Of a DNA stretch of 64,000 nucleotides, positions 53,019-61,602 are shown in pieces. Source of the stretch: Bacteroidia bacterium (GTDB lineage Bacteria > Bacteroidota > Bacteroidia > J057); contig JALEFZ010000035.1 in the NCBI GenBank assembly GCA_022760475.1, positions 1-64,000 of the forward strand. The letters are read 5' to 3'. The position numbers and the translations under genes were made by a program. The number at the start of each line of letters is the position of its first letter. Positions within the stretch are counted from its first letter, which is position 1. The notes beneath the pieces are model-generated. The model saw only the letters and a list, made by a program, of their open reading frames with translations. It was not told the origin of the DNA and did no database searches.

Positions 53019-54879
53019 ATTCAATCTCCAGTATCAAGGCGGATTTGGGTTTAAGGGTAATTTTATCCCTCAAAACAAGGCTTTGACCTGTAAGAACATC
53101 CTTCGCCTTCGAATCATTTGGAAGTATTTCTGCGAAGCGGCTCAGTCCCAATGGGGTAGAGGCCTTGTTCTTATTCAAAACCACCATCACTTTCTTGTTC
53201 CCCTTGTACCTGAAATAGACATAGGTTCCATTTTGAGGGGCAAAATGCATGGTTTTCCCACTGGTAATGGCTTCATTGTCCAACCTCCAATTGAGAAGTT
53301 TCTTCATGTAGTCCTTCATGTCTTTTTGCTCCTTGCTCAGACCGATCTCCCCGAAACCATTTAGTTTGTCTCCTTCCCAGCCTCCTGGAAAATCCGATCT
53401 GATCAAGCCATGATCATCGGGCTTGGCGCTGTTTTCCATCAGAATTTCTGTTCCGTAGTAAATCTGCGGAATTCCCCTGGTGGTAAGCAGGTAGGCAACA
53501 GCCATTTTAGTTAGTGCTACATCATTGTTCAACTGGGTATGAATCCGTCCCATGTCATGGTTATCTCCAAATATGAGGAGATCGTTGGGTCTTACATAGG
53601 CGATGTCATTCGCGAGGTTCTCATAAAGTTTGACCAGTCCTTTCCCCCACTCCTCTTTTTCGTTTAGGGCATCCCTCAAATTTGCTTGCATAGGAAAGTC
53701 CATCACACTTTTCAGGCAAGAGGTATAGCCATCTTTATTGACATGTCCTTCCTGCCAGTAGGAAACCACAAGTGGATTGTAGCTCCACTCTTCACCTACA
53801 ATGCTAAAATCGGGATATTCAGTCATGATGGCACATGTCCAATCAGAAAGGAAATTTTTGTCCGGGTATGGATAGGTGTCCTGACGAATTCCGCCAAGTT
53901 GCAAGGTCTCTACCCACCAGATGCTATTCTGAATCAGGTATTTGGCCATAAAAGGATTGGTCTGATTCAAGTCCGGCATCGAAGACACAAACCAGCCACC
54001 GTTCATCAGTTTTTTATCGGCATTTGAAGCATAAGGATCCTGGTTGGTTGTCCTCCTATGGGTAGTCACTTTAAGCGAATCGGGGAAGTTAACCCAATCC
54101 TTAAACGGCATGTCCTCCATCCACCAATGCTTGGAACCACAGTGGTTGACAACCCCATCGAAAATCAACTTCATATTCATTTCCCTTAGGGTTATCCCCA
54201 GTTCTCTATATTCTTCAAGGCTGCCGAATCTGGGATCAACTTTATAATAATCGGTGATAGCATATCCGTGATAAGACTGCTGTGGCATGTTGTTTTCCAA
54301 CATTGGGCTTGGCCAAACGGCGGTGAAGCCCATATCCTGAAGGTAATCCAGGTTTTTCAGGATACCATTTATATCTCCACCATGCCTTGCATAATCATTT
54401 TTGCGATTTATCCCTTGCTCAAGGCTGCTATCAAAGATATCATTGGAAGGGTCTCCATTGGCAAAACGGTCAGGAGTGATCAGGTAAATTACGTCCTTCG
54501 AATCAAAGCCATCCAGTTGGGTATAATCGAATTCTCTGCTTTTCAGCTCGTAATTCCATTCTATCGTTTTGGCGGATTTTTTTTCAAAGAAAATGGTGAA
54601 GTTTCCTGCTTGGGCACCATCCAGGTCAAGGTCGATGAACAAATAATTTTTGCTGTCTGCCTTGTGAAAATCAATTAGCTGAACGCCCTCAGCCTCGATT
54701 CGGGGTTCATATTCTCCAATCCCATCTCCCTGAACCAGAAGTTGGAGTTCGGGATTGGTCATGCCTGCCCACCAATTTGGGGGTTCAACCCTTTGGATCT
54801 GGGCATGACCCGATTGGAAGCCTGTCAGGATAAAAATGAGGCAAATGGCCGCGATTTGAGCCCAAGAAGTCCTTATCAT
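53017..54879 (-). CDS. SusA-like GH13 alpha-amylase / neopullulanase
   Basis: Cleaves alpha-1,4-glucans into maltooligosaccharides in the periplasm. The protein has 620 residues with a signal peptide (1-26), a cyclomaltodextrinase N-terminal domain (about 27-120), a GH13 barrel and a C-terminal beta domain (about 540-620). Catalytic residues: nucleophile Asp334 (GIRQDTY), acid/base Glu363 (VGEEW), transition-state stabiliser Asp442 (GDNHDM). The architecture and length match SusA of B. thetaiotaomicron. Here it is not next to susC/susD genes. The ATG used gives the signal peptide; the frame extends 24 codons further upstream. Confidence 0.92.
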   Translation of the reverse strand: MIRTSWAQIAAICLIFILTGFQSGHAQIQRVEPPNWWAGMTNPELQLLVQGDGIGEYEPRIEAEGVQLIDFHKADSKNYLFIDLDLDGAQAGNFTIFFEKKSAKTIEWNYELKSREFDYTQLDGFDSKDVIYLITPDRFANGDPSNDIFDSSLEQGINRKNDYARHGGDINGILKNLDYLQDMGFTAVWPSPMLENNMPQQSYHGYAITDYYKVDPRFGSLEEYRELGITLREMNMKLIFDGVVNHCGSKHWWMEDMPFKDWVNFPDSLKVTTHRRTTNQDPYASNADKKLMNGGWFVSSMPDLNQTNPFMAKYLIQNSIWWVETLQLGGIRQDTYPYPDKNFLSDWTCAIMTEYPDFSIVGEEWSYNPLVVSYWQEGHVNKDGYTSCLKSVMDFPMQANLRDALNEKEEWGKGLVKLYENLANDIAYVRPNDLLIFGDNHDMGRIHTQLNNDVALTKMAVAYLLTTRGIPQIYYGTEILMENSAKPDDHGLIRSDFPGGWEGDKLNGFGEIGLSKEQKDMKDYMKKLLNWRLDNEAITSGKTMHFAPQNGTYVYFRYKGNKKVMVVLNKNKASTPLGLSRFAEILPNDSKAKDVLTGQSLVLRDKITLKPKSALILEIE

Positions 54880-54959
54880 ATCAGTAATTTTGTAGTTCTG
54901 GGGATAAAGATAATAGCTCAATAGATATATATAAATATCAGAAGGCGTCAATCTTCGAA

Positions 54960-55694
54960 TCAGTTCCTGGAAAATAGCTTTATCGTATAATCCAGCAACT
55001 CCAACCCACCATGTTTCCCGTGCCCAGGTATCACATATTCCGCATCGTTGTACTTCCTACGGACCTCTTTTACTGTTTCAGGCCACATGAACATGTTAGC
55101 GTTGGCTGTGTTTCCTTGATTGGACCAAAGCGATTTGATCATGCATCCTCCGAACAAGACCTTCTCAGAGGGAATATATGCGATGATGTTGTCGTCGGTA
55201 TGGGCACCTCCCAAAAACTCCAGGATGATTTTCTTCCCTCCTACGCTTAGGGTCTTTTTTCTATTAAATCCTTTGGTAGGAACGATGGCGCTATCCTTTG
55301 AAGCGAGGTATTGTGTCCAGGAAGAAGCATAGCTTGGAATCCCTAACTTATGAACTGCTTCGAGACCACCAAGGCAGTCCACATGAAAGTGATTTACCAC
55401 CACACCTACAATTTGAGCTTGAAGGCTGTCTTGAATCCACTTGATCAGGGAATCAGTATAGGGAACATTAGGTGGAGTATCAAAAATCACACATTGTCCG
55501 TCCTTTACAAAAACCATCCCATTGGACGTAAATCTCCCAAAGCCCTTCACAGTTTGGAAAGTTCGGTGGATATATACTCGTTCAGAAAGTTTGTAAATTT
55601 CCAGGTCCTGAGCGAGAGACAAAGTACCTCGGGTCTGGCTAAAGATTGGGAGAACGGAAAAACTCAACAAGATTACAAGAGCAAGGTTTTTCAT
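54960..55694 (-). CDS. Subclass B1 metallo-beta-lactamase
   Basis: A periplasmic zinc hydrolase that opens the beta-lactam ring, including carbapenems. The 244-residue protein has a signal peptide (about 1-19). All B1 zinc ligands are present: His102, His104 and Asp106 (NHFHVD), His165 (GGAHTDDN), Cys184 (GGCMIK) and His225 (PGHGKHG). Lys187, three residues after the Cys, matches the B1 carboxylate-binding Lys224. The Cys ligand separates B1 from B2/B3 and from other hydrolases of the fold. It is chromosomal, as in many environmental Bacteroidota. Spectrum and expression cannot be read from sequence. Confidence 0.88.
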   Translation of the reverse strand: MKNLALVILLSFSVLPIFSQTRGTLSLAQDLEIYKLSERVYIHRTFQTVKGFGRFTSNGMVFVKDGQCVIFDTPPNVPYTDSLIKWIQDSLQAQIVGVVVNHFHVDCLGGLEAVHKLGIPSYASSWTQYLASKDSAIVPTKGFNRKKTLSVGGKKIILEFLGGAHTDDNIIAYIPSEKVLFGGCMIKSLWSNQGNTANANMFMWPETVKEVRRKYNDAEYVIPGHGKHGGLELLDYTIKLFSRN

Positions 55695-55747
55695 TTCAAA
55701 TACATTTAAATGAAAGAATTCCTTGGGGGAAAAGGTTCTTAGAATGT

Positions 55748-56182
55748 TTAGGAAGAGTGATCTGCTACGATGAGCCATTTGCCATCAATTTTTTTCCAGA
55801 CCAGGGTAAAGTGTCCACCTGCATCTCCAATTTCTCTGGTGAGGTGCCATTTTCCTAGCATGAACGCAGACTTTGGTCCCAGCTTTTCAAGCCTTAGGAT
55901 CTCAAAATCCAATTTCCCCATTGCAGCTTTGTTGGGGTATGATTTCTGGTAACGCTTTAAGGTAGCGTCCCAGCCTTCATTTACACCTTTTGAGCCAACG
56001 AATAGCAATTTGGGGTCGTTCCAGTATCCGGTCATGAAACAATTAATGTCTCCTTTGTTCCAACAATCTTGCTGTCTTTGGAGCTCAGCACGAACTGCAG
56101 CATCATTTTTAGGACTGAGTCCCTGTGCCATAGAAACAGCCGCAGACAGGCATAAAAAGCTGATTAAGAAGAAACTCTTCAT
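55748..56182 (-). CDS. Secreted NTF2-like protein (DUF4440/SnoaL-like)
   Basis: A 144-residue protein with a signal peptide (1-20, ending SMAQ). The remainder is a small cone-shaped NTF2/SnoaL-like domain: RQQDCWNKGDINCFMTGYW (about 35-53) and a C-terminal sheet with FTLVWKKIDGKWLIVADHSS (about 125-144) fit DUF4440. Many members bind small molecules without catalysis. It is the gene immediately upstream of the metallo-beta-lactamase on the same strand (gap 53), so it may share its transcript. A good candidate promoter lies just upstream (56207-56237). Confidence 0.82.
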   Translation of the reverse strand: MKSFFLISFLCLSAAVSMAQGLSPKNDAAVRAELQRQQDCWNKGDINCFMTGYWNDPKLLFVGSKGVNEGWDATLKRYQKSYPNKAAMGKLDFEILRLEKLGPKSAFMLGKWHLTREIGDAGGHFTLVWKKIDGKWLIVADHSS

Positions 56183-56206
56183 AAAAATTTTCTAATAATT
56201 CCGAGG

Positions 56207-56237
56207 TAAATATACACATTCTGCTAAGACCATTAAA
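56207..56237 (-). promoter_or_regulatory. Candidate Bacteroidota promoter for the NTF2-like / beta-lactamase genes
   Basis: On the minus strand TTTA (56237-56234), a 19-base spacer, then TATATTTA (56214-56207). Each box differs from TTTG / TAnnTTTG by one base, with normal spacing. It would give an approximately 20-base leader. Confidence 0.5.
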
Positions 56238-56396
56238 TTTGGTAGAATTGATTTTTCTCAATCATGATTATTTCGAGATTGATTTTTTTCAACAAAACAA
56301 CAACTATCACAAATTAAGCCCCTGATAAACAGAGGCTTAATAAACAGTTGAATTTTTGTATACCGATTTTTACTAAATCAAGAAAAAACTGGATTC

Positions 56397-57893
56397 TTAC
56401 CTTGCTTGAACTAGCTTAGAGCTTACGCTCTCTCCTACCCTAAGCTGCAAAACATAATTGCCGGGAAGGATGCCAGCTCGTTCTATTCTAAATGAAAGGC
56501 CATGGGTTTGGGTCTGAAAAATAAGTTGCCCTTTCATATCGAATAATTTAGCGGTTACCTCTTCCCTATCCTCATTGGGGAACTGTATATTGAGGTGATC
56601 GCTGAATGGATTTGGGAATAGTTTCACGGAACCTTCTGGAAAGGCAGGGTCAACAGAAAGTGTTCTGCTATTCAGTATTTTATCCATGGGGGTCTCACGT
56701 ACAGGCTTAATGGAATATACGGAAAATGGAGTTTGCCACCTGGGATCGCTTGTGAAAATGGTATCGGTAAGCGTTTTCAGGAATGCCACCAGGGCTTCTT
56801 TTTGATAGGTTGTCAGGTTCATTCTGATGGGATTTCCATTCTCACCCTTTAATTCTGAGGCAAGGTTGGGATTTGCTTTGACACCGGAATTATAATGCTC
56901 AATGACTTCTTCAAGGGTATTGAACCTTCCATCGTGCATGTATGGAGCAGTCAGTTCTACATTCCTGAGTGAAGTAGCCTTAAAAAGTCCCTCTTCATAA
57001 AGATTACCTGTTTCTCCACCCAGGCCTTTGTCGTTGACATTATCTATATCCAGTCCATTATTACTGGGGAAAAATTGGACAAAGTTGGATGAGAGGTGGC
57101 AGGCATGACACCCCTTGCTTATGAATAATCGCATCCCGGCATTCTCCTTTTTGGTAAAATGATCCAGGGAGTCTATGGAAATTATGAAGAACATGGAGTC
57201 TACGTGTTCTTTGGGATCCAGTACCATAGCTATGTCGAACTTGGAGTTTTTGGAAGTCATCGATCTCACAAACTGCCCAATGGCGGCTGATGCTTTTTCT
57301 GCTGTTATTTCTGGTGAGCCAAAGGCATTGTCAAATAAATTTGAATAGAAGCTGGTACTTTGCATCCTTGCCACGAGGGTATCGAGGGTAAGACCCATTT
57401 CTATACTTGAGGTGATTGCTGCTTGAATTTGATTTTGCAGAACATCTTCACTTGCAGACCAAAAAAACTTTTGCATAGGCTGAGCGGAGGCATTTGTAAG
57501 TCCCATGGATTGACGATGGCCTAAGGCTCCATCAAAGCCTCTGCTTACTTTGGCTGTGTCCGAAAATCCAAATTGAGGAATGTGGCAGGAAGCACAACTT
57601 ACAGTGTGGTTGACAGATAGCCGGGTATCATAAAATAGGACCCTTCCAAGGGTAGCACCCATATCGGTAAGGGTGTTGTTAGGCGCCTTGTAATTAAAAA
57701 AAGCCTGGGCCGAGATATGTCTTGGTAGCCGTTGATTGCTGTAGTTGTAAGGGATGGCTGGTAAAAGAGGATACGGCAAGTTTTGACCTTCTTTGATTTG
57801 ATTCAGGCTGTCCACACCTGTGGGCAAGTATGGCATTCCAGCAAAAAATAAAGTGATCACTAAAATTGAAAGAGGTAGTAATAATTTTTTCAT
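56397..57893 (-). CDS. Di-haem cytochrome c peroxidase with T9SS sorting domain
   Basis: A 498-residue CcpA/MauG-type enzyme. After a signal sequence (about 1-20), two haem c sites are seen: CASCH at 100-104 and CHACH at 262-266, with the family motif APYMHDGRF at about 316-324. A C-terminal type A sorting domain (about 415-498) begins at LFPNPFSDHLNIQF. Exporting a di-haem enzyme through the type IX system means it should work at the cell surface. The substrate may be hydrogen peroxide or a surface protein residue. It has no MbnP-type gene next to it. Confidence 0.88.
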   Translation of the reverse strand: MKKLLLPLSILVITLFFAGMPYLPTGVDSLNQIKEGQNLPYPLLPAIPYNYSNQRLPRHISAQAFFNYKAPNNTLTDMGATLGRVLFYDTRLSVNHTVSCASCHIPQFGFSDTAKVSRGFDGALGHRQSMGLTNASAQPMQKFFWSASEDVLQNQIQAAITSSIEMGLTLDTLVARMQSTSFYSNLFDNAFGSPEITAEKASAAIGQFVRSMTSKNSKFDIAMVLDPKEHVDSMFFIISIDSLDHFTKKENAGMRLFISKGCHACHLSSNFVQFFPSNNGLDIDNVNDKGLGGETGNLYEEGLFKATSLRNVELTAPYMHDGRFNTLEEVIEHYNSGVKANPNLASELKGENGNPIRMNLTTYQKEALVAFLKTLTDTIFTSDPRWQTPFSVYSIKPVRETPMDKILNSRTLSVDPAFPEGSVKLFPNPFSDHLNIQFPNEDREEVTAKLFDMKGQLIFQTQTHGLSFRIERAGILPGNYVLQLRVGESVSSKLVQAR

Positions 57894-58011
57894 GGTAGAT
57901 AAGTGGCTGTGGGTTAAACTAAGGTGCGTTCCCTTTCAATTTACATATAATTCAGGACGATTCGAAGGCAAAAGATGCTACCCTTTTTACTTTATTGAAA
58001 GTGTTGTATTG

Positions 58012-58128
58012 ATCCTTCGCAAAGGCTCAAGATAACATGCAGTTCTGGGATGTTACCGCCTTCAGGCACATGTGCCTCACAACACAGGTGTTATCCTGAA
58101 GAAGCAGGCAACAACAAAATGACGAAGG
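58012..58128. repeat. About 115-bp nested palindromic intergenic element
   Basis: Outer arms CCTTCG (58014-58019) and CGAAGG (58123-58128) enclose near-complementary CTCAAGATAACA (58026-58037) and TGTTATCCTGAA (58089-58100). An inner perfect palindrome AGGCACATGTGCCT is at 58064-58077. The whole could fold into one long hairpin. The CCTTCG...GCTCAagATAACA start resembles short dispersed repeats seen in Bacteroidota intergenic DNA (from memory). It fills most of a 308-bp gap that otherwise holds the RtcB terminator. Confidence 0.6.
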
Positions 58129-58144
58129 CCTAATTTCGGTTGTA

Positions 58145-58178
58145 TAAAAAATAAGGCCAAAGCTGGAAGGCTTTGGCC
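58145..58178 (-). terminator. Intrinsic terminator after rtcB
   Basis: On the minus strand a 9-bp stem GGCCAAAGC / GCTTTGGCC with a 6-base loop is followed by TTATTTTTT. It starts 24 bases past the rtcB stop. Confidence 0.88.
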
Positions 58179-58201
58179 ACGTACAATTCTTGGGCAATCA
58201 T

Positions 58202-59608
58202 TCAATCCCCCGCCATCCTTACAATCTTGGGTGCAAACTTTCCAATCACCTCCACCAGATCATGCTGATAGCTCATTACTTGATTGATGTCCTTGTAGGC
58301 CAAAGGCGCTTCATCAGGACCTCCTCCAATGAGGGTAATTCGCTTTTCATTCATTAATGAACGCATAGCGCTTCTGGTAATGGTTGACTTTGCTTTGGAT
58401 CTGGAAAGTTGTCTGCCAGCTCCATGCGAAGCTGAGTTGATGGACTCAACATTCCCTTTGCCTCGGACGATATATCCGGGATCGGTCATCGAACCAGGAA
58501 TAATTCCCAACACTCCCTTTCCTGCCGGAGTCGCACCTTTTCTATGCACGATTACATCGCTGCCATCTCCAAGTTGTTCCTTCCAGGCGAAGTTGTGATG
58601 ATTTTCAACTACAAATAGAGGTTTTTCACCTAGTGCATGGGAAATCCTGTGGTGGATATGCCTATGGCAGGCTGACGAATAATCTCCTGCGAGATTCATG
58701 GCAGCCCAATATTCCATTCCAGCTTCCGACCCCATATCCAGCCATGCCAAATGCTTGGCCACCCTAGCTAGGCGTGTCCTTGACATAGCCACCTTCGTAT
58801 AATGATTCGCAATACCGGCACCCAGGGCCCTAGAACCCGAATGGGAAAGCAAGCCTACGTAGGTTCCAAGGGGGAGATCCCACTCATTGTCTGGATCGGT
58901 AATGTCTACCAAACCAAATTCCACGAAGTGGTTGCCGCTGCCTGAAGAACCAATCTGTCTCCAGGCTTTGTCTTTGAGTTTCTTGGCGATATCGATGAAC
59001 CTAAATTCATCCCTTTCCAGGACTTCATCATCCATGGGTCGGTCGGGACCTCTACCTGCACCAAAGAAGGTATGCGTTTGCAAAAGCTCCTTCCAATTTC
59101 GCCTGTTTCGTTCCAAATGCTCTCTCCTCAGGCTATAAACAGATAGTGCCATCCTACATCCGATGTCAACACCAACAGCATAAGGAATTACCGCTCCTTC
59201 GGTAGCTAGCACACCACCGATGGGCAAACCATAACCCTGATGCGCATCCGGCATCAAAGCTGCTGCCTTTGAGACAGGTAGTTTGGCTGCTGTGTACATC
59301 TGATTCAATGCTCCTGGCTCTATAATCGCCTTGCCATATACCTCAAAATCAAGGGGTTTATCCTTCAATACAGGTAAAACTATACCTTCATCTTCCCCTT
59401 CAGGCAGAAGTTCCTTGGCAGTCAATCCCAGAATATCGTGATTCACAAAATGCTCAGGGCGATTCAGCAGGGCTTGCAGCATTTCCAGTTTGGCCTGGCG
59501 GCCTTTTTTGGCATAGGCGTCGTGCGCCATTGCAACCATGGCTTCGCGGAGGGCTTTTCCTTCATCAAAGCCAATGCGAAGCAGGTGCTTTTTCTTAATC
59601 TTTGCCAT
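58202..59608 (-). CDS. rtcB: RtcB-family RNA-splicing ligase
   Basis: Joins 2',3'-cyclic phosphate or 3'-phosphate RNA ends to 5'-OH ends using GTP and manganese. The protein has 468 residues with the metal-site motifs DIGCRM (Cys151), GSGNHFVE (His227), HSGSR (His256) and HHNF (about 337-340), and the guanylylated His in SHGAGR (His395). It is about 70 residues longer than E. coli RtcB at the N-terminus. No RNA cyclase (RtcA) or release factor PrfH gene is next to it. The role may be RNA repair; that is inference. Confidence 0.92.
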   Translation of the reverse strand: MAKIKKKHLLRIGFDEGKALREAMVAMAHDAYAKKGRQAKLEMLQALLNRPEHFVNHDILGLTAKELLPEGEDEGIVLPVLKDKPLDFEVYGKAIIEPGALNQMYTAAKLPVSKAAALMPDAHQGYGLPIGGVLATEGAVIPYAVGVDIGCRMALSVYSLRREHLERNRRNWKELLQTHTFFGAGRGPDRPMDDEVLERDEFRFIDIAKKLKDKAWRQIGSSGSGNHFVEFGLVDITDPDNEWDLPLGTYVGLLSHSGSRALGAGIANHYTKVAMSRTRLARVAKHLAWLDMGSEAGMEYWAAMNLAGDYSSACHRHIHHRISHALGEKPLFVVENHHNFAWKEQLGDGSDVIVHRKGATPAGKGVLGIIPGSMTDPGYIVRGKGNVESINSASHGAGRQLSRSKAKSTITRSAMRSLMNEKRITLIGGGPDEAPLAYKDINQVMSYQHDLVEVIGKFAPKIVRMAGD

Positions 59609-59673
59609 AATTGTAATATTAAAAAATAGGAATCACCTGGAAGCCCGCCAATCAGTTTCACCCGAAGCTGATT

Positions 59674-60423
59674 TTATTCCCAGTGATAAAATTCTTCTGT
59701 AAATTTTTCCACCCACTCTTCCGATTTTTGGGTGGCTGTTACTTTGTAAAACATATCCCCTACATCCAATTTCTGATAGGGTATTTCCAAAAAATCAACA
59801 ATCCTTTTTATGGTTCCTTCAAAGTTCTGAATCATATCCTCATAGACTATGGATAGGGGTTCGTAGCCATAGCTGGAAAAAAATTCCTGTATATCAGCCT
59901 CTTTTCTGACCGTCTGGCGAACCAGGGTATCCAAAGCAGCGGGTACATAATTCTCCTTGTAAAACTCTTCTTTGTCAGTAAACTCTTGCCCTTGCTCGAG
60001 GTGCCATACTTCGTCCTTGATGGCTTTCCACCAGGAAACTGCCTGACGAATTTTATTCCTCCGGGTTAGGTAAATGTGCTTACAATTGGGAAATAGTTCT
60101 GCGAACACAGCTTCATTATCCGTATCAGATGCAAGTCCCTGGAGCTCTGCAACTTCCTTTACCCATTTGGGATAAATACTTCCATTCTGATCGAGTTTCA
60201 TACCGAAGACACCATTGGGGGTAGAACCTACCTTCCAAAGCTCTTGCTGTAATTTTTCAAATCCCTCTACTCCATATTTTTCCTGGAGGTTCTTTTCATG
60301 GATAAGGTTAAAATGCTCACCGGGTTTGCCAGCAATGCCTGTCGATTCCAAACCCTTGCATAGCAAGGTGGAGCCCGTCCGCTGGGTCATCCAGATTCTA
60401 TAAGTTAGTATAGGTTTATTCAT
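59674..60423 (-). CDS. Stf0-family sulfotransferase
   Basis: Transfers sulfate from PAPS to a hydroxyl acceptor. The protein has 249 residues with the 5'-phosphosulfate loop RTGSTLLC at 15-22 and the 3'-phosphate region RRNKIRQAVSWW near 127-138. The family was defined by mycobacterial Stf0, which sulfates trehalose. The acceptor here is not known; a surface glycan or a lipid is possible. It overlaps the upstream GNAT gene by eight bases, so the two are translationally linked. A 65-base gap separates it from rtcB. Confidence 0.87.
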   Translation of the reverse strand: MNKPILTYRIWMTQRTGSTLLCKGLESTGIAGKPGEHFNLIHEKNLQEKYGVEGFEKLQQELWKVGSTPNGVFGMKLDQNGSIYPKWVKEVAELQGLASDTDNEAVFAELFPNCKHIYLTRRNKIRQAVSWWKAIKDEVWHLEQGQEFTDKEEFYKENYVPAALDTLVRQTVRKEADIQEFFSSYGYEPLSIVYEDMIQNFEGTIKRIVDFLEIPYQKLDVGDMFYKVTATQKSEEWVEKFTEEFYHWE

Positions 60424-60973
60424 TTTCGGTAAGTTTTTGATAAGGTTTTGTCATAGAATAGATGACCATATTTCGCACAGGTACCTCATTTCTCTCGTCG
60501 TAGATGTAGCTTTTTAACATGGCATCTCGTTTCAATCCGCATTTTTCCATCACCCTCCATGATCCAATATTTACTTCATCTGCCTTTGCCTCTATTCGGT
60601 AAATGTTTTCCAAAGTCCAGGCAAACTCAATGATGGCCTTCATGGCCTCGGTGACATAGCCCCTCCCCCAATAAGGCTTGTCAATGACATAGCCAATTTC
60701 AACCCTTGGCATATGTGGCATTACACCAATGGTACCAATGATGTGATCAAGCTCCTTGGGGTAAATCCCGAACTCAATGAGGCTACCCTCTGCCATTTTC
60801 TTCTCCACCTCTGCAATGAAGCGATAAGAATCGTCCACAGTCTTATGCGCTCGCCAACTCAAAAAATGGGCAACCTCAGGATTAGAAGCATATCGGAAAA
60901 TATCCGGTGCATCTGCCCAAGTCGGGGTTTTCAGGATCAAACGTTCGGTTTCAATAGGTTCTGGTAATTGCAT
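60416..60973 (-). CDS. GNAT-family N-acetyltransferase (RimJ/RimL type)
   Basis: A 185-residue protein from this ATG. The RimJ/RimL-like domain shows ETERLILKTPTWAD (about 8-21), the acetyl-CoA-binding IGYVIDKPYWGRGYVTEAM (about 101-119) and EKCGLKRDAML (about 148-158). Relatives acetylate N-terminal residues of proteins or small amines. The target is not known. Its stop lies within the start region of the sulfotransferase gene (8-base overlap), so both are likely in one operon; a shared substrate is speculation. Confidence 0.88.
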   Translation of the reverse strand: MQLPEPIETERLILKTPTWADAPDIFRYASNPEVAHFLSWRAHKTVDDSYRFIAEVEKKMAEGSLIEFGIYPKELDHIIGTIGVMPHMPRVEIGYVIDKPYWGRGYVTEAMKAIIEFAWTLENIYRIEAKADEVNIGSWRVMEKCGLKRDAMLKSYIYDERNEVPVRNMVIYSMTKPYQKLTENE

Positions 60974-61041
60974 ATGGATTGTTTCAATTCTAAAAATCAG
61001 GGGAGGGAGCCCCTCCCCCTTTATATACAAACAACAATGGG

Positions 61042-61539
61042 TTAGCTCATAAGTAAATATGGCTTCCAGCTATCATCAACCCGACCAGAAAATTGGCTCA
61101 GGAACATGATGAAACTGGGACGAAACGGCTTCACCTTCAAGGTCATACCTGCTTCTTTCAAACTTAAATCTCCTTTGCGTGAATTACATTTGTAGCAAGC
61201 AGTAACCATGTTGTTCCAAACAGTCCGCCCACCTTGGGCCTTGGGAATCACATGATCAAGGGTCAATCTTTCTCTGCTACCACAATAGACACACTTATTT
61301 CCATCTCGTCTGAATACGTTCTGACGGGTCAGGGAAATTTTCTTAAAAGGGAGATTCACATACGAATTAAGTCGGATTACAGATGGAAAGTCAAATTCCT
61401 CCTTAACCGAACGAAGTTTCACATCCTCATAGGCCTCAACTGTATTGGCCTTGTTCAATAAAATCAGGATGAACGCCCGCTGGACATCCACCAGGCTGAT
61501 AGCCTGGTAATCCTGATTGAGTACCAGTACCTGATTCAT
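61042..61539 (-). CDS. HNH endonuclease
   Basis: A 165-residue nuclease of the HNH/RE-like group common in Bacteroidota. The zinc knuckle has Cys83, Cys86 (CVYCGS) and Cys115, Cys118 (CYKCN). The catalytic core is LDHVIPKAQGG with His96, followed by WNNMV. A helical N-terminal domain (about 1-70) is shared by a large family of chromosomal HNH proteins whose role is unclear. It lies 68 bases upstream of the GNAT gene and 63 bases downstream of the PcfJ-like gene. It is not next to any recognisable mobile element. Confidence 0.9.
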   Translation of the reverse strand: MNQVLVLNQDYQAISLVDVQRAFILILLNKANTVEAYEDVKLRSVKEEFDFPSVIRLNSYVNLPFKKISLTRQNVFRRDGNKCVYCGSRERLTLDHVIPKAQGGRTVWNNMVTACYKCNSRKGDLSLKEAGMTLKVKPFRPSFIMFLSQFSGRVDDSWKPYLLMS

Positions 61540-61602
61540 ACATAATTTGATTTAAAGGTTATTGATAATCAAAGGAATAGGGGGGACTGATTCTACATAT
61601 AG

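Noticed and set aside
27248-54879. A polysaccharide utilisation locus linking GH88 and the SusA-like GH13
   Set aside because: The two genes are 24 kb apart, on opposite strands, with no susC/susD pair, lyase or sulfatase between them.
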